In this document: positions 43,162-52,932 of the stretch, piece after piece
Layout of the letters: each line of letters starts with the position of its first letter
Position numbering within the stretch: the stretch's first letter is position 1
Source: Flavobacterium tructae
GTDB taxonomy: Bacteria; Bacteroidota; Bacteroidia; Flavobacteriales; Flavobacteriaceae
Assembly: GCF_002217475.1 (NCBI RefSeq)
Contig: NZ_MUHH01000031.1
Location: forward strand, 27,415-91,414
Length of the DNA stretch: 64,000 bases
Direction of reading: 5' to 3'
Notes under the pieces: model-generated
What the model saw: the letters and a program-made list of their open reading frames with translations, nothing else
Told to the model about the DNA's origin: nothing
The model's database searches: none
Made by a program: the position numbers and the translations under genes

Positions 43162-44425
43162 TATCTTTCCAACGGTTCTTTAAAAATTCGCGGTTGCTAT
43201 TCTCTCTTGAATTGCGCCCCGGATTATAAAGAACCGTTTCTTTTATGGCATCCGGTAGAAATTCCTGTTCAGCAAAATTATTAGCATAATCGTGCGAGTA
43301 TTTATAATCATCACCATAACCCAGTTCTTTCATAAGTTTGGTTGGAGCATTTCGTAAATGAATCGGAACAGGTAAATCTCCCGTTTGTTTTACTAATTGT
43401 TGAGCATTGCCAATCGCCATATACGAGGCATTGCTTTTAGGAGAAGTAGCCAGATAAATAGCGCATTGACTTAGTATGATTCTACTTTCCGGATATCCAA
43501 TGGTAGTTACGGCCTGAAAGGTATTATTGGCCATAATAAATGCGGTCGGATTCGCGTTTCCAATATCTTCACTGGAAAGTATGAGCATTCTGCGGGCAAT
43601 AAATTTTACATCTTCACCACCTTCAATCATTCTGGCCAGCCAATAAACAGCTCCATTAGGATCACTTCCACGAATAGACTTTATAAAAGCAGAAACGATA
43701 TCGTAATGCTGTTCTCCACTTTTGTCATACAAAACTGTGTTTTGTTGTACCAATTCAAAAACACGATCGTTGGTGATAATAATTTCATCACCCGCAGAAG
43801 CGTTGATAACAAGCTCAAATATATTGAGAAGTTTTCGTCCGTCACCTCCCGAAAGTCGCAGTAAAGCTTCTGTTTCTTTTAAAGTGATATTTTTTGAAGC
43901 CAGATACGTATCCGTTTTTAGCGCCCGGTGCAATAAAGCTTCTAAATCGGCTTTTGTGAAAGCGTTTAGGATATAGACTTGGCAACGTGACAATAATGCA
44001 GGAATTACTTCAAAACTTGGGTTCTCGGTCGTTGCACCAACCAATGTAATCCAGCCTTTTTCGACAGCAGCCAAAAGCGAATCTTGCTGTGACTTGCTGA
44101 AACGATGAATCTCATCAATAAACAGAATAGGATTTTTAGCAGTAAATAATCCACCGCTTTGTTTGGCTTTTTCGATCACATCACGAATATCTTTTACACC
44201 TGAATTAATGGCGCTCAGGATATAAAACGGACGCTTGGATTCCTGTGCGATGATTTGCGCCAAGGTGGTTTTTCCTGTTCCGGGAGGCCCCCAAAAGATC
44301 AACGACGGAATTATTCCTTTCGAAATTTGCTGCGTTAAAGATCCGTTTGGGCCAACCAAATGACTCTGACTGATATAATCTTCTAAGTGTTGTGGGCGAA
44401 TACGCTCGGCTAAAGGTGCTTCCAT
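43148..44425 (-). CDS. rarA: Replication-associated recombination protein A (RarA/MgsA)
   Basis: This 425-residue AAA+ ATPase has Walker [11 protein letters not shown], Walker [11 protein letters not shown], sensor [13 protein letters not shown] and sensor [12 protein letters not shown]. The C-terminal tetramerisation region has [35 protein letters not shown]. It acts at stalled replication forks. Full length for the family. Confidence 0.96.
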   Translation of the reverse strand: MEAPLAERIRPQHLEDYISQSHLVGPNGSLTQQISKGIIPSLIFWGPPGTGKTTLAQIIAQESKRPFYILSAINSGVKDIRDVIEKAKQSGGLFTAKNPILFIDEIHRFSKSQQDSLLAAVEKGWITLVGATTENPSFEVIPALLSRCQVYILNAFTKADLEALLHRALKTDTYLASKNITLKETEALLRLSGGDGRKLLNIFELVINASAGDEIIITNDRVFELVQQNTVLYDKSGEQHYDIVSAFIKSIRGSDPNGAVYWLARMIEGGEDVKFIARRMLILSSEDIGNANPTAFIMANNTFQAVTTIGYPESRIILSQCAIYLATSPKSNASYMAIGNAQQLVKQTGDLPVPIHLRNAPTKLMKELGYGDDYKYSHDYANNFAEQEFLPDAIKETVLYNPGRNSRENSNREFLKNRWKDKYGY

Positions 44426-44471
44426 TTTGTAAAATTACAGTTTTCGGGTTTAATTTTATAGTTTTTAGAAG

Positions 44472-44555
44472 CTATTCCTGCTATTCGCTGTATCTTTCGC
44501 GTCCGCCGCAGCGGACACAAAAGGATGCCGCTTCCATCAGGGCTAGAACAGGGTT
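44472..44555. repeat. Flavobacterial intergenic repeat upstream of rarA
   Basis: GTCCGC (44501-44506) and GCGGAC (44511-44516) form a hairpin flanked by CTATTCGCTGTATCTTTCGC and ACAAAAGGATGCCGCTTCCA. Flanking text of this form (ATAGC..GCGGCATCCTTTTGTG on the other strand) is, from memory, repeated in many Flavobacterium intergenic regions. Its role is unknown. Confidence 0.55.
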
Positions 44556-44644
44556 TAAGAATATTTAAATAAGCTGACAAATTATCAGTAAATTGTAATT
44601 GGATAGTTTTTTGATGTCATCATTATAAATTTACCTTAAAAATT

Positions 44645-45409
44645 ATGAACGACAACCACTTTAAATTTACGACTGCAGTTATTGGTCTTCCGGTATTTTT
44701 TGTTCTTTTTTTGTGGATCGTGTACTGGGTTCAGATACGCTTTGATTTCGACTTTTATCAATATGGAGTCTACCCAAGAGATTTGTCAGGCTTGCAGGGT
44801 GTTTTGTTCAGTCCTTTCATTCATGAAAATTTAAGCCATTTATACAATAACTCTATCCCTCTTTTGGTATTATTGGCGGCTTTGCAATTTTTCTATCCCA
44901 AACAATCCTTTGCAGTGATTGGTTATGGAATTTTATTCTCAGGGCTAATTACCTGGATTATTGGTCGCGAAAATTTTCATATTGGTGCCAGTGGATTGAT
45001 TTACGTCTTAGTCAGTTTTATTTTTTTTAAAGGAATCCAAACCGGCTATTATCGTTTAGTGGCACTCTCATTATCTGTCATCTTATTGTACGGTGGAATG
45101 ATTTGGTATGTCTTTCCGGAGGTTGATAAAACTATTTCCTGGGAAGGACATTTGGCAGGTTTCATCACCGGATTTGTTATGTCTTTACTTTATAAAACCC
45201 CTGAGTATGTAAAACCTATTGTTTATGAATGGCAGAAACCGGATTTTAATCCCGATGAAGATGCTTTTATGAAGCATTTTGATGAGAATGGAAATTTCGT
45301 AAATACGGAGATTGTTGAGGAAGAACCGGAGGAATTAATGACTTATTTTAATTCAGATGTTTCGGTTAATTATATTGTGACTAAGCCTGAGACAAAGGAG
45401 GATAGGTAA
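44645..45409 (+). CDS. Rhomboid-family intramembrane serine protease
   Basis: This 254-residue protein has six likely membrane segments. ENLSHLYNNSIPLLVL gives the conserved H-x-x-x-N loop, IGASGLIY holds the catalytic Ser, and SWEGHLAGFITGFVM carries the catalytic His in the last membrane segment. A soluble tail of about 65 residues with many acidic residues follows. It cleaves membrane proteins within the bilayer; the substrate is unknown. Confidence 0.92.
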   Translation: MNDNHFKFTTAVIGLPVFFVLFLWIVYWVQIRFDFDFYQYGVYPRDLSGLQGVLFSPFIHENLSHLYNNSIPLLVLLAALQFFYPKQSFAVIGYGILFSGLITWIIGRENFHIGASGLIYVLVSFIFFKGIQTGYYRLVALSLSVILLYGGMIWYVFPEVDKTISWEGHLAGFITGFVMSLLYKTPEYVKPIVYEWQKPDFNPDEDAFMKHFDENGNFVNTEIVEEEPEELMTYFNSDVSVNYIVTKPETKEDR

Positions 45410-45436
45410 TATTAGGCTCAGATGTTTATTTTACCC

Positions 45437-45477
45437 GTAGCTTAAAGGTGCAAGTAACAGCACTACAATTAAGCTAC
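45437..45477. repeat. Nested inverted repeat between rhomboid and rlmB genes
   Basis: GTAGCTTAA (45437-45445) pairs with TTAAGCTAC (45469-45477), and inside it GTGC pairs with GCAC (45460-45463). It lies between two convergent genes and may end one or both transcripts. It is not a tRNA: no anticodon arm or T-loop motif is present. Confidence 0.55.
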
Positions 45478-45555
45478 AGGTTTTAAGAAAGAATCGTAAG
45501 AGTTATTTTGAAGACAATAGTATGTTACTTATCTCGTAATTCTCAATTCTTTGTG

Positions 45556-46290
45556 TTAGCTTCTTTGGCGAACAGCCTCATATAGAAATGCACCACAAGC
45601 AACAGAAACATTTAAAGATCCAATGGATCCGAACATAGGTAATTTTGCTTTTTCATCAACAATTTTCAGAACAGAAGGATTTATACCTCTGTCTTCAGAT
45701 CCCATGATGATGGCTACCGGTTCATTTAAAGTTACGTCGTATATATTTTGGTCTGTTTTTTCGGTAGCAGCTACTGTTTTGATACCTGACCCCTGAAGGT
45801 AAAAAATAGCATCTTTGATATGTTCAACTTTGCAAATAGGAACATTAAAAACTGCTCCGGCTGAAGTTTTAACTGTATCTCCGTTCACTGGGGCAGAACC
45901 AGCTTTCTGAACAATGATTCCATTTACACCGGTACATTCAGCAGTTCTGATAATAGCACCAAAATTTCTGGCATCTGAAATCTGATCCAGTATTAAAAAT
46001 AAAGGTTTTGATCCCGATTCGATTGTTGATTCAACCAAATGTTCCAGTTCAATAAAACCAATAGGGGAGATGGTCGCTACTGCTCCCTGATGATTGTTTG
46101 GAGTTAAGCGATTGAGTTTTTCTACAGGAACATACGAGAAATTAATGTTAGCGCGTTTCATCACCTTCATTAAATCCTTCATTAATTCTCCGGAAATTTC
46201 TTTTTGAATAAATACTTTATCAACTTCTTTTCCTGCCTGAATGGCTTCTATAATGGCTCTAATTCCAAATATTTGATGTTCTTTTTCCAT
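45556..46290 (-). CDS. rlmB: 23S rRNA 2'-O-methyltransferase RlmB (SpoU family)
   Basis: This 244-residue SPOUT methyltransferase has an N-terminal substrate-binding domain (QIFGIRAIIEAIQAGKEVDKVFI). Motif 1 is ILDQISDARNFGAIIRTAECTG, motif 2 is IIMGSEDRGI and motif 3 is LPMFGSIGSLNVSVACGAFLYEAVRQR with the knot. The family methylates a conserved guanosine (G2251 in E. coli). A -7 box lies only 4 nt before its ATG. Confidence 0.94.
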   Translation of the reverse strand: MEKEHQIFGIRAIIEAIQAGKEVDKVFIQKEISGELMKDLMKVMKRANINFSYVPVEKLNRLTPNNHQGAVATISPIGFIELEHLVESTIESGSKPLFLILDQISDARNFGAIIRTAECTGVNGIIVQKAGSAPVNGDTVKTSAGAVFNVPICKVEHIKDAIFYLQGSGIKTVAATEKTDQNIYDVTLNEPVAIIMGSEDRGINPSVLKIVDEKAKLPMFGSIGSLNVSVACGAFLYEAVRQRS

Positions 46291-46294
46291 GGGA

Positions 46295-46302
46295 CAAATA
46301 TA
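46295..46302 (-). promoter_or_regulatory. -7 box of rlmB
   Basis: On the minus strand TATATTTG matches TAnnTTTG. Only 4 nt separate it from the start codon, the same distance as in the GbsR-type gene at 2476, which implies a leaderless mRNA. The -33 element is not clear. Confidence 0.5.
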
Positions 46303-46325
46303 GGTATATTGTTGGTATAAAAAAA

Positions 46326-46351
46326 AACCACTCTGAGTGAACAGAGTGGTT
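46326..46351 (-). terminator. Terminator after the first SusD gene
   Basis: AACCACTCTG (46326-46335) and CAGAGTGGTT (46342-46351) form a perfect 10-bp stem. On the minus strand a run of T residues follows, so it ends the SusC/SusD unit at 46377-50917. Confidence 0.88.
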
Positions 46352-46376
46352 TAGTATATTTATAAAAGTTTAAGGA

Positions 46377-47825
46377 TTAATTATCCCACCATACTTTTGT
46401 TGTTAATGTAACATAAGGAACTGGAATTCCTGGGCCAGCAGTTAAAGAGGCTCCGTTAACATTAATTTCTTTTTGAGGATATGGCAGCCTTCTTGGAGTA
46501 ACTCCGTTAGTACGGTTAGTTGCAGGGGAAGTTAAAACAGGGAATCCAGTTCTTCTCCAGTCTACAAAAGACTCATAAGATGCTTGGTACATCGTGATCC
46601 ATTTTTGGGTCATGATCCTTTGCAATGTATTGTTGTAAGCAACTAATGGGTTAGCAGTGTAAGTTGCTACGTCTGTTGCTCCTATTGCAGCAAAATCATT
46701 TATTATAGCTTTATCATAAGCTATTTTTGAGTTTACTAAATCATTAGCTCTGAAATAAATTTCAGCTTTGATGAATTCAACTTCTGCAGCAGTAATAAAA
46801 GTAACAGGAGAGTTAATTGAAGCATAAGCCGGTCCTACACGAGAGAATAAATTTTCTCCTGCATCATCTAAATCCTGCCCTGGAAGGTTACCAAAGTATT
46901 GTCCTTGTAAACTCGCAAGGTTGTTTTTAATAGGTGAGAAGTATAGGGTTAGTCTCGGATCATTTAGTGCCTTCATGTTGTTCACAATTGTACTACATAC
47001 CGCCTGATCTTTTCTACCTGATAAAACATCAAATTGGTAGATTGGATTTGCATTATTTGCTGTAGTTCCAAATACTACTTTAGCATTGTCTGCATTTAAA
47101 CTAATTAGTTTTGGACCAGTTTGTAAGAATGTCAACGCTTGTGTTGGATTTCTTTTACTAAGATGATTCAATAATCTTAGTTTTAAAGAGTTTGCAAAAG
47201 CTTCCCATTTAGCAGTATCACCTTTGTACAATAAATCAGCAGTTCCTGGTTGAGAACCAGTATTGCTTTTTATGTTTGCAATTGCCTGATCTAACGTGGT
47301 AAGTAAAGAAGTGTATATAGCTTCTTGTTTGTCATAAGCAGGAGTAATATTTGATGCTCCTTTTAAACTTTCTGTATAAGGAATATCTCCAAAAAGATCT
47401 GTTGCTACACTGAAAGTGTAAACTTGAAGAACTTGTGAGGCCCCTAGGTAAATTTTGTCACCTGAGATTTTAGTTTGATCTTCAATAGCTCTTAAATCTA
47501 TTAATATATCGTAGATACTTGCCCATAAACCATCAGTATCTCCTGAGGTGATGTTGTATTGCCCATAGTTTAAAGGCTGCCCTCTATGTCCGGAATAATG
47601 CTGTACAATACTTGCAGGCATTCTTGTTCCATCTCCGCCAAGAGTATAAGCTAAGTTAACTTCTGCAGCTGATAATAATGTTGCAAATGGAACTTCCGTT
47701 GGGTTGTTTGGGTCATTGTTTATGTCTAACTCATTATCACAAGATACAAATACCGCAGCCAATGTAATTAAGCCGATATGAAATATTCGCTTAAAATATT
47801 TGTTGTCAATTTTTTTCATTTTCAT
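46377..47825 (-). CDS. SusD/RagB-family nutrient-binding lipoprotein, pair 1
   Basis: This 482-residue lipoprotein has a signal ending in VFVSC. The TPR-like helical fold shows YDILIDLRAIEDQTK, VLQVYTFSVATDLFGDIPYTESLKG, LLYKGDTAKWEAFANSLKLRLLNHL and, near the C-terminus, IMTQKWITMYQASYESFVDWRRTGFPVL and RRLPYPQKEIN. These are marks of the SusD-like_2 group. It sits on top of the SusC channel encoded just upstream (11-nt gap) and captures the substrate. The ligand cannot be read from the sequence. Confidence 0.92.
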   Translation of the reverse strand: MKMKKIDNKYFKRIFHIGLITLAAVFVSCDNELDINNDPNNPTEVPFATLLSAAEVNLAYTLGGDGTRMPASIVQHYSGHRGQPLNYGQYNITSGDTDGLWASIYDILIDLRAIEDQTKISGDKIYLGASQVLQVYTFSVATDLFGDIPYTESLKGASNITPAYDKQEAIYTSLLTTLDQAIANIKSNTGSQPGTADLLYKGDTAKWEAFANSLKLRLLNHLSKRNPTQALTFLQTGPKLISLNADNAKVVFGTTANNANPIYQFDVLSGRKDQAVCSTIVNNMKALNDPRLTLYFSPIKNNLASLQGQYFGNLPGQDLDDAGENLFSRVGPAYASINSPVTFITAAEVEFIKAEIYFRANDLVNSKIAYDKAIINDFAAIGATDVATYTANPLVAYNNTLQRIMTQKWITMYQASYESFVDWRRTGFPVLTSPATNRTNGVTPRRLPYPQKEINVNGASLTAGPGIPVPYVTLTTKVWWDN

Positions 47826-47836
47826 TAATTTTAGTA

Positions 47837-50800
47837 TTAGAATTGCGCTTTTAGGTTGAAACCAAAAGTTCTTGTAGTTGGGAATGCAAATCTGGAAACA
47901 CCTTGTGCATTACCAGTTCCAAATGAGCTTGATTCAGGATCGATATGAGGAACATCTGTCCAGATAAATAAATTACGACCATATACTCCCACATCCAGAG
48001 AACGAATATATTTATCTTTTAACTTGAAAGTGTATCCAAGAGTAACTTCTCTTAGTTTAACCCAATTGTTTTCATAAACATATTGTTCATTAGGATAAGC
48101 GCCTAATCCATACCAGTTTGCATCACGTTTTACCACAACATCATTAGGGGCTCCTGTAGTAGCATTTACTCCCGGGAAAATATAGTCATCATTACGTGTT
48201 AATGTTTGCTTGCTAACACCATAAAAATCTAATAATTCACCCGTTCCACTGTATAAGTAACCACCTTGTCTTATGTCGGCAAGTGCTGTAAAATAAATAT
48301 TTTTGTAGGTAACAGAAGTACTTAGACCTCCAGTCCAATCAGCTTCAGTATGGCCAAGAATTTGACCGTCTAATACAGAAGGGATTCCATCGTCATCTAC
48401 TAATACTTTTCCGTTTGCATCTCTGGCGTAACCAGTTCCAATTATAGTTCCTAATCTTTCCCCTTTTACAGCAAAAATTGCAGGGTTTCCACTGAATCCA
48501 CCAAGGTAAATTCTGTCCACACCTGGAAAAGTTTCATCAACATGTGATCTAATTCTGCTGAAGTTGAAGGATACATCCCATCTGAAATCTTTTGTTTGAA
48601 TAGGTGTTGTTCTTAACATAAGCTCAAAACCTTTCGAGGTAGTTTGTCCACTATTGATGATTGTTGCATTTGCACCTGCTGCTGGAGAAATGTCTAGCGG
48701 GATAATACCATCAGTATTTACGTTTCTAAAGTATGATGCGTCAATACCTATTCTGTCTTTGAATAATTTTAATTCAACACCCACTTCATATTCTGTTGTG
48801 AATTCAGGGGTTAAGTTAGGGTTACTAATTGTATTTTGGATTGTATATCCGGCAAGGTTATTAAATGGAAATTCTACACCCGGTGTGAAGCCATCCCCAA
48901 ATATTGCTTTTCTGTAAGCAGGTTGTGTTAAATATGGATCAGCATCTCTACCTGTCTTTGAAACACCTACACGTAGTTTACCGTAAGTAAGTACGTCAGA
49001 TTCGATTTTGAATGCATCAGTGAAGATAACAGAAGCACTTACTCCAGGATAGAAGAAACTTCTATTATCTTTAGGTAAGGTTGAGCTCCATTCGTTTCTG
49101 GCAACTACATTTAAGAAAAGATAGTCGTTATAGCTAAGAGATAGGTCACCAAATACTCCAAATAAGGTTCTCCTTGAGTTGTATAAATAAGCAGGAGAGA
49201 ATGTCTTGATATTGTTTGTATTTTTAATCCCTGGAAGTATTAGTTCAGTTCCAATAGTTTGTGATTGTTCAAAAGTTCTATTGTTGTAATCTTGTCCAGC
49301 TGTTAAAGTGGCTTTGAATTTCTCAGTAATATCTTTCTTGAATGTAGCGGCTAATGTAGAAGTTGTTTCTTGACGAGTAACATTATCGTACGTCAAGTTT
49401 CCTAATGGATTACCTCCAGTGTTAATATCTTTAAACAGAATTCTTTTGTCAGCTAAATAGTCATTCCCAAGACGATAAGATATCTTGAAATCTTTAGCTA
49501 CGTCAAAGGCGAAGTTTAAACCTGTAATGTATCTTTGGCTATTTGTACGTGCTGAGTTTTTGTTAACAGTCCAGTACGGGTTGTCAAAAGCTCCTCCACG
49601 GAAGTTAATTTGTGTTCCGTTCGGTCTTTCATATCCGTAGCCTTTTAAATCCCATGAAACGGGAGCATGGAATAAGGAGAAAAACGGATTAGATCCGTCT
49701 TGTCCCGCATAAGCAAGGTCTCCTTCAGAAGCGTTGTAACTTAAGTTAACACCTGCTGTAAATTTACTGCTAAATTTATAGTTACTGTTAAAACGACCAT
49801 TGAATTTTTGGTATCCTTGATTAGGAACAATTGAAGTTTGTTTTGATTGCCCGATAGATACGAACATATCGTAGGCATCAGTAGAATTTGAAAGAGAAAT
49901 GTTATTGTTGTAGGTTACTCCCGTTTGAAGAAATTGTTTTCTTGGATCAAATACTTTTAATTGAATTTGTTGTGGACCTAATCCTTGAGCGGCACCTGCA
50001 GCTGGACTTGTGACAGTTTGTCCCGTAATTCTAGGTCCAAAAGATCTCGAGCCACCTTCTTGGTATACACCATTTGCTCCTTGAGCGTATTCGGTTTGGA
50101 AATCAGGTAAAACCAGAGCATCATCCATTCCTACAGAGCTGTTGAATTCGATTACAGGTTTTCCTGCTTTATCAGAACCGGTTTTTGTGGTAATTAAGAT
50201 AACACCATTTGAACCGCGATTTCCATACAATACGGCTCCGGCAGCACCTTTAAGTACTGTTACAGTTGCAATATCATTTGGGTTGATGTCACCTGCTCTG
50301 TTAGGGCTGTTAAATCCTGTTACAGTATTGTCGTTACCGTCGTTGGCATTACTCATTGGGATTCCGTCAATAACATAAAGAGGCTCATTGTTTCCTGTTA
50401 TTGATTTGTTTCCTCCTCTGATTACTAATCTACTTGCCTGTCCTGGAGCACCTCCCGAAGCAGTTACCTGTAAACCAGAAACTTTTCCGCTAAGACCATT
50501 TACAAGGTTTTGATTGTTTCCTTTATTAAGGTCGTTTCCAGATACCTTTGTTGTGGCGTAACCAATAGCTTTATCTGCTTTTTTTATACCTAATGCTGTT
50601 ACTACAACACTTTCGAGTTCCACCGAATTATCGGCCAACTTTATGTTAACAGAAGTTGAAGATGCGGCTACTTCCTGGGATTTCATCCCGATATAGCTGA
50701 ATACTAAAACTTGATTTGAAGAAGCTTTGATAGTGAATTTACCATCAAAGTCGGTTTGTGTTCCTGATTTTGTTCCTTTAACTAGTACACTTACACCCGG

Positions 50801-50917
50801 TAAAGGCATTCCTGTATTGTCGGAAACTGTTCCAGAAACAGCTCTTTCTTGCGCAAAAGTAAGTTGCGCTACTAGTACTAATAAAAGTACTAGGAGTCCA
50901 TTGAACTTTAGTTTCAT
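47837..50917 (-). CDS. SusC/RagA-family TonB-linked outer-membrane transporter, pair 1
   Basis: This 1026-residue protein has a signal peptide (LLVLLLVLVAQLTFAQ). A carboxypeptidase-regulatory-like domain follows (VSGTVSDNTGMPLPGVSVLVKGTKSGTQTDFDGKFTI), then a plug with VVTALGIKKADKAIGYA, GNNEPLYVIDGIPM and VLKGAAGAVLYGNRGSNGVILITTKTG, and a 22-strand barrel ending in a C-terminal Phe (FNLKAQF). It imports a large substrate with energy from TonB. The first ~110 residues are nearly identical to those of the other two SusC proteins here, while the barrels differ. Confidence 0.94.
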   Translation of the reverse strand: MKLKFNGLLVLLLVLVAQLTFAQERAVSGTVSDNTGMPLPGVSVLVKGTKSGTQTDFDGKFTIKASSNQVLVFSYIGMKSQEVAASSTSVNIKLADNSVELESVVVTALGIKKADKAIGYATTKVSGNDLNKGNNQNLVNGLSGKVSGLQVTASGGAPGQASRLVIRGGNKSITGNNEPLYVIDGIPMSNANDGNDNTVTGFNSPNRAGDINPNDIATVTVLKGAAGAVLYGNRGSNGVILITTKTGSDKAGKPVIEFNSSVGMDDALVLPDFQTEYAQGANGVYQEGGSRSFGPRITGQTVTSPAAGAAQGLGPQQIQLKVFDPRKQFLQTGVTYNNNISLSNSTDAYDMFVSIGQSKQTSIVPNQGYQKFNGRFNSNYKFSSKFTAGVNLSYNASEGDLAYAGQDGSNPFFSLFHAPVSWDLKGYGYERPNGTQINFRGGAFDNPYWTVNKNSARTNSQRYITGLNFAFDVAKDFKISYRLGNDYLADKRILFKDINTGGNPLGNLTYDNVTRQETTSTLAATFKKDITEKFKATLTAGQDYNNRTFEQSQTIGTELILPGIKNTNNIKTFSPAYLYNSRRTLFGVFGDLSLSYNDYLFLNVVARNEWSSTLPKDNRSFFYPGVSASVIFTDAFKIESDVLTYGKLRVGVSKTGRDADPYLTQPAYRKAIFGDGFTPGVEFPFNNLAGYTIQNTISNPNLTPEFTTEYEVGVELKLFKDRIGIDASYFRNVNTDGIIPLDISPAAGANATIINSGQTTSKGFELMLRTTPIQTKDFRWDVSFNFSRIRSHVDETFPGVDRIYLGGFSGNPAIFAVKGERLGTIIGTGYARDANGKVLVDDDGIPSVLDGQILGHTEADWTGGLSTSVTYKNIYFTALADIRQGGYLYSGTGELLDFYGVSKQTLTRNDDYIFPGVNATTGAPNDVVVKRDANWYGLGAYPNEQYVYENNWVKLREVTLGYTFKLKDKYIRSLDVGVYGRNLFIWTDVPHIDPESSSFGTGNAQGVSRFAFPTTRTFGFNLKAQF

Positions 50918-51171
50918 TTTTATATGTTTTGAATTAGTCTGGTAAAAATCTTAATTATTTGTTAATCTACCTAATATAAAAAGCTTTTTTTTTGGTCATT
51001 TTGCAGTTTTGTTGTGAGATGTGTTTTTTTAATGTTAAAAAGAAAGGGTTAATATTGTCTTATTTCTTTTTTGTTTAACATGTGTTAATGCTTGATTTTG
51101 CTGGTTTTTTTGCGATTTTGATCAATTTTAAAAGACCTTTTTTTGATTGTACTTTTGTCCTCGGCATCTTT

Positions 51172-51214
51172 AAAAAAAAGAGGGCATCCATATCAGGATG
51201 ACCTCTTTTTTTTT
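51172..51214 (-). terminator. Hairpin terminator upstream of SusC pair 1
   Basis: AGAGG and CATCC (51179-51189) pair with GGATG and CCTCT (51096-51106 of the same hairpin's right side, i.e. 51196-51206) with one internal mismatch. A runs on the left and T runs on the right allow it to work in either direction. Confidence 0.65.
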
Positions 51215-51421
51215 TTAGTTTCAGATTTAGGGTGCAAGGGTGTATTTTGTTACAATAGTCTGAAGAAGCAAAAGAATTGAATCTTTGTTTTTTTTTATAT
51301 TGGAAAGTAAGTTTTGAAAATTAATTTGTAGAAAGGTCTCTTGTCAAATAAGCTTCCATGCTTAGATGGGCTGGTTCTTTGAGTTTTGTTTTCTTATTGT
51401 TTCAGCAAGTTATTCATGAAA

Positions 51422-51453
51422 AAAGGGCGCTCATCATTCGATAAGCGCCCTTT
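51422..51453 (-). terminator. Terminator after the second SusD gene
   Basis: AAAGGGCGCT (51422-51431) pairs perfectly with AGCGCCCTTT (51444-51453), flanked by A and T runs. It ends the SusC/SusD pair 2 transcript. Confidence 0.88.
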
Positions 51454-51484
51454 TTAGGAGTTGTTTTGTAGGTAAAGAATACTA

Positions 51485-52918
51485 TTATCTAGTTCCTCCG
51501 GCCCACCAAACTTTTTCTTTGTATACATAAGAACCGTCTCCGTATAAATCCTTAATGTTTGAATTCGAAGCTACATCAGATTGACCGTAAGCAAATCTTT
51601 GTGGGAACAATTCAGGTTTTGGATTTACCATAGGAATTAGGTCTCCATTACCCATTGCTTGTAAACGTCTAATGTCGTTGTAAGATTCAATACCTTCATT
51701 TTCGAAGAAAGAAATGTGTTTTTCTACCATGATCTTTTTCAACAATGCATTGCCTGTTAAAGCTCCAATAGAAGCAATGTAAGTATCTGCTTGCGCTGGC
51801 GTAAACGCTACAGCTGTTTTTTTAGCGTAAGCTGCTTTAATAGCTGCATTCATTGTAGTTTGTGCTTCAGCTAAACCTAATCTTGCTTGTGCTTCAGCTT
51901 TCAGGAATAATAATTCGTGGTAGCTTAATAAGTAGATTGCGTTTGCTTCACTCATAAGAGCTGAGATAGAATATCTACCTTGCGCTTCAATATCTTCTTT
52001 TGAATTGTCAAAAGGAAGTACTGCACCAGCCTTTTTTGTAAAGAAAGAAGCTGTACGGGCGTCTGCTGGTCCGTTAGCAACCATAGTGTCGTAGAAACTC
52101 TTAGCAACACAAATAGCGCCTCTGTTTAATTCGAATCTTGCGAAAGGATTTGGAACACCACCGTTTACAAGCTTTAATTCGTCGCTAGCATCTGCGAAAG
52201 AAGCATTTACATAGTTAATTACACCTTGGTAATCCGCTTTTCTAAGAGATAATCTCATAGTGTATCTTGCTAATAATCCGTTTGCAGCTTTGATCCATTT
52301 AGCAGAATTTCCATTATAAATTGGATCCTGAACACCTAAAGTTGCATAAGTTGATGTTTTGTTCAAATTAGCAATACCTTCAGTAAGGTTTTTAAAGATG
52401 TCTTGATAGATAGCCTCCTGTTTGTCAACTTTAGGTTGATAGATTACACCTGGTTTTGTGGCTTCAGTATAAGGAATATCTCCAAAAAGATCTGTAAGAA
52501 CAGCTAAATTGTAAGCTTTTAAGATTTGTGCTACACCTAGTGTTTGGAAGTTTCCTTTTTCTTTACCAGTTGTACAATTGTCAATAATAATTCCTAAATT
52601 CAATAGTTGTCTGTAACTATTGTTCCAACCGTTATTGTAAGTTGATGACAATTGTGGATCATTTCTTCTGATCTGAGCATTGTACATTTGATTGTGATTT
52701 CCTGCACTTAACTCAGAGTAAATACCTCCATAAAATGAAGCGTCAGCACCAGTTACTGTGAAGGCAGAATTCACCATAACATCCGTAATGATTAAGCGGC
52801 TAGCCATCTCTATCGGATTGTTCACGTTCTTATTTATTTCGTCCATCTTGTCCTCAGAACAAGCTTGGAATAAGAACAAAGCCATTAAAGCTGTTATTGT
52901 TATTTTTATATTTTTCAT
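51485..52918 (-). CDS. SusD/RagB-family nutrient-binding lipoprotein, pair 2
   Basis: This 477-residue lipoprotein has a signal ending in LFQAC. SusD-like_2 features are QILKAYNLAVLTDLFGDIPYTEATKPG, DPIYNGNSAKWIKAANGLLARYTMRLS, LSYHELLFLKAEAQARLGL and IMVEKHISFFENEGIESYNDIRRLQAM. It is similar to but clearly distinct from the pair 1 protein, so it probably binds a different ligand. The gap to its SusC is 14 nt. Confidence 0.92.
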   Translation of the reverse strand: MKNIKITITALMALFLFQACSEDKMDEINKNVNNPIEMASRLIITDVMVNSAFTVTGADASFYGGIYSELSAGNHNQMYNAQIRRNDPQLSSTYNNGWNNSYRQLLNLGIIIDNCTTGKEKGNFQTLGVAQILKAYNLAVLTDLFGDIPYTEATKPGVIYQPKVDKQEAIYQDIFKNLTEGIANLNKTSTYATLGVQDPIYNGNSAKWIKAANGLLARYTMRLSLRKADYQGVINYVNASFADASDELKLVNGGVPNPFARFELNRGAICVAKSFYDTMVANGPADARTASFFTKKAGAVLPFDNSKEDIEAQGRYSISALMSEANAIYLLSYHELLFLKAEAQARLGLAEAQTTMNAAIKAAYAKKTAVAFTPAQADTYIASIGALTGNALLKKIMVEKHISFFENEGIESYNDIRRLQAMGNGDLIPMVNPKPELFPQRFAYGQSDVASNSNIKDLYGDGSYVYKEKVWWAGGTR

Positions 52919-52932
52919 TTGATTTTTTTTTA

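Larger units (their letters stand above)
50918..51484. other. Intergenic region between SusC/SusD pairs 1 and 2
   Basis: No gene is supported. The first ~70 bases next to SusC pair 1 (minus-strand reading TTAACAAATAATTAAGATTT) are conserved in front of the other two SusC genes and probably hold the promoter. Two terminator hairpins follow at 51179-51206 and 51422-51453. The ~200 bases between them contain no convincing small gene, so why there are two terminators is unclear. Confidence 0.55.

Noticed and set aside
45437..45477. tRNA gene
   Set aside because: The nested stems lack a TTC T-loop, an anticodon arm and a CCA-compatible acceptor stem.
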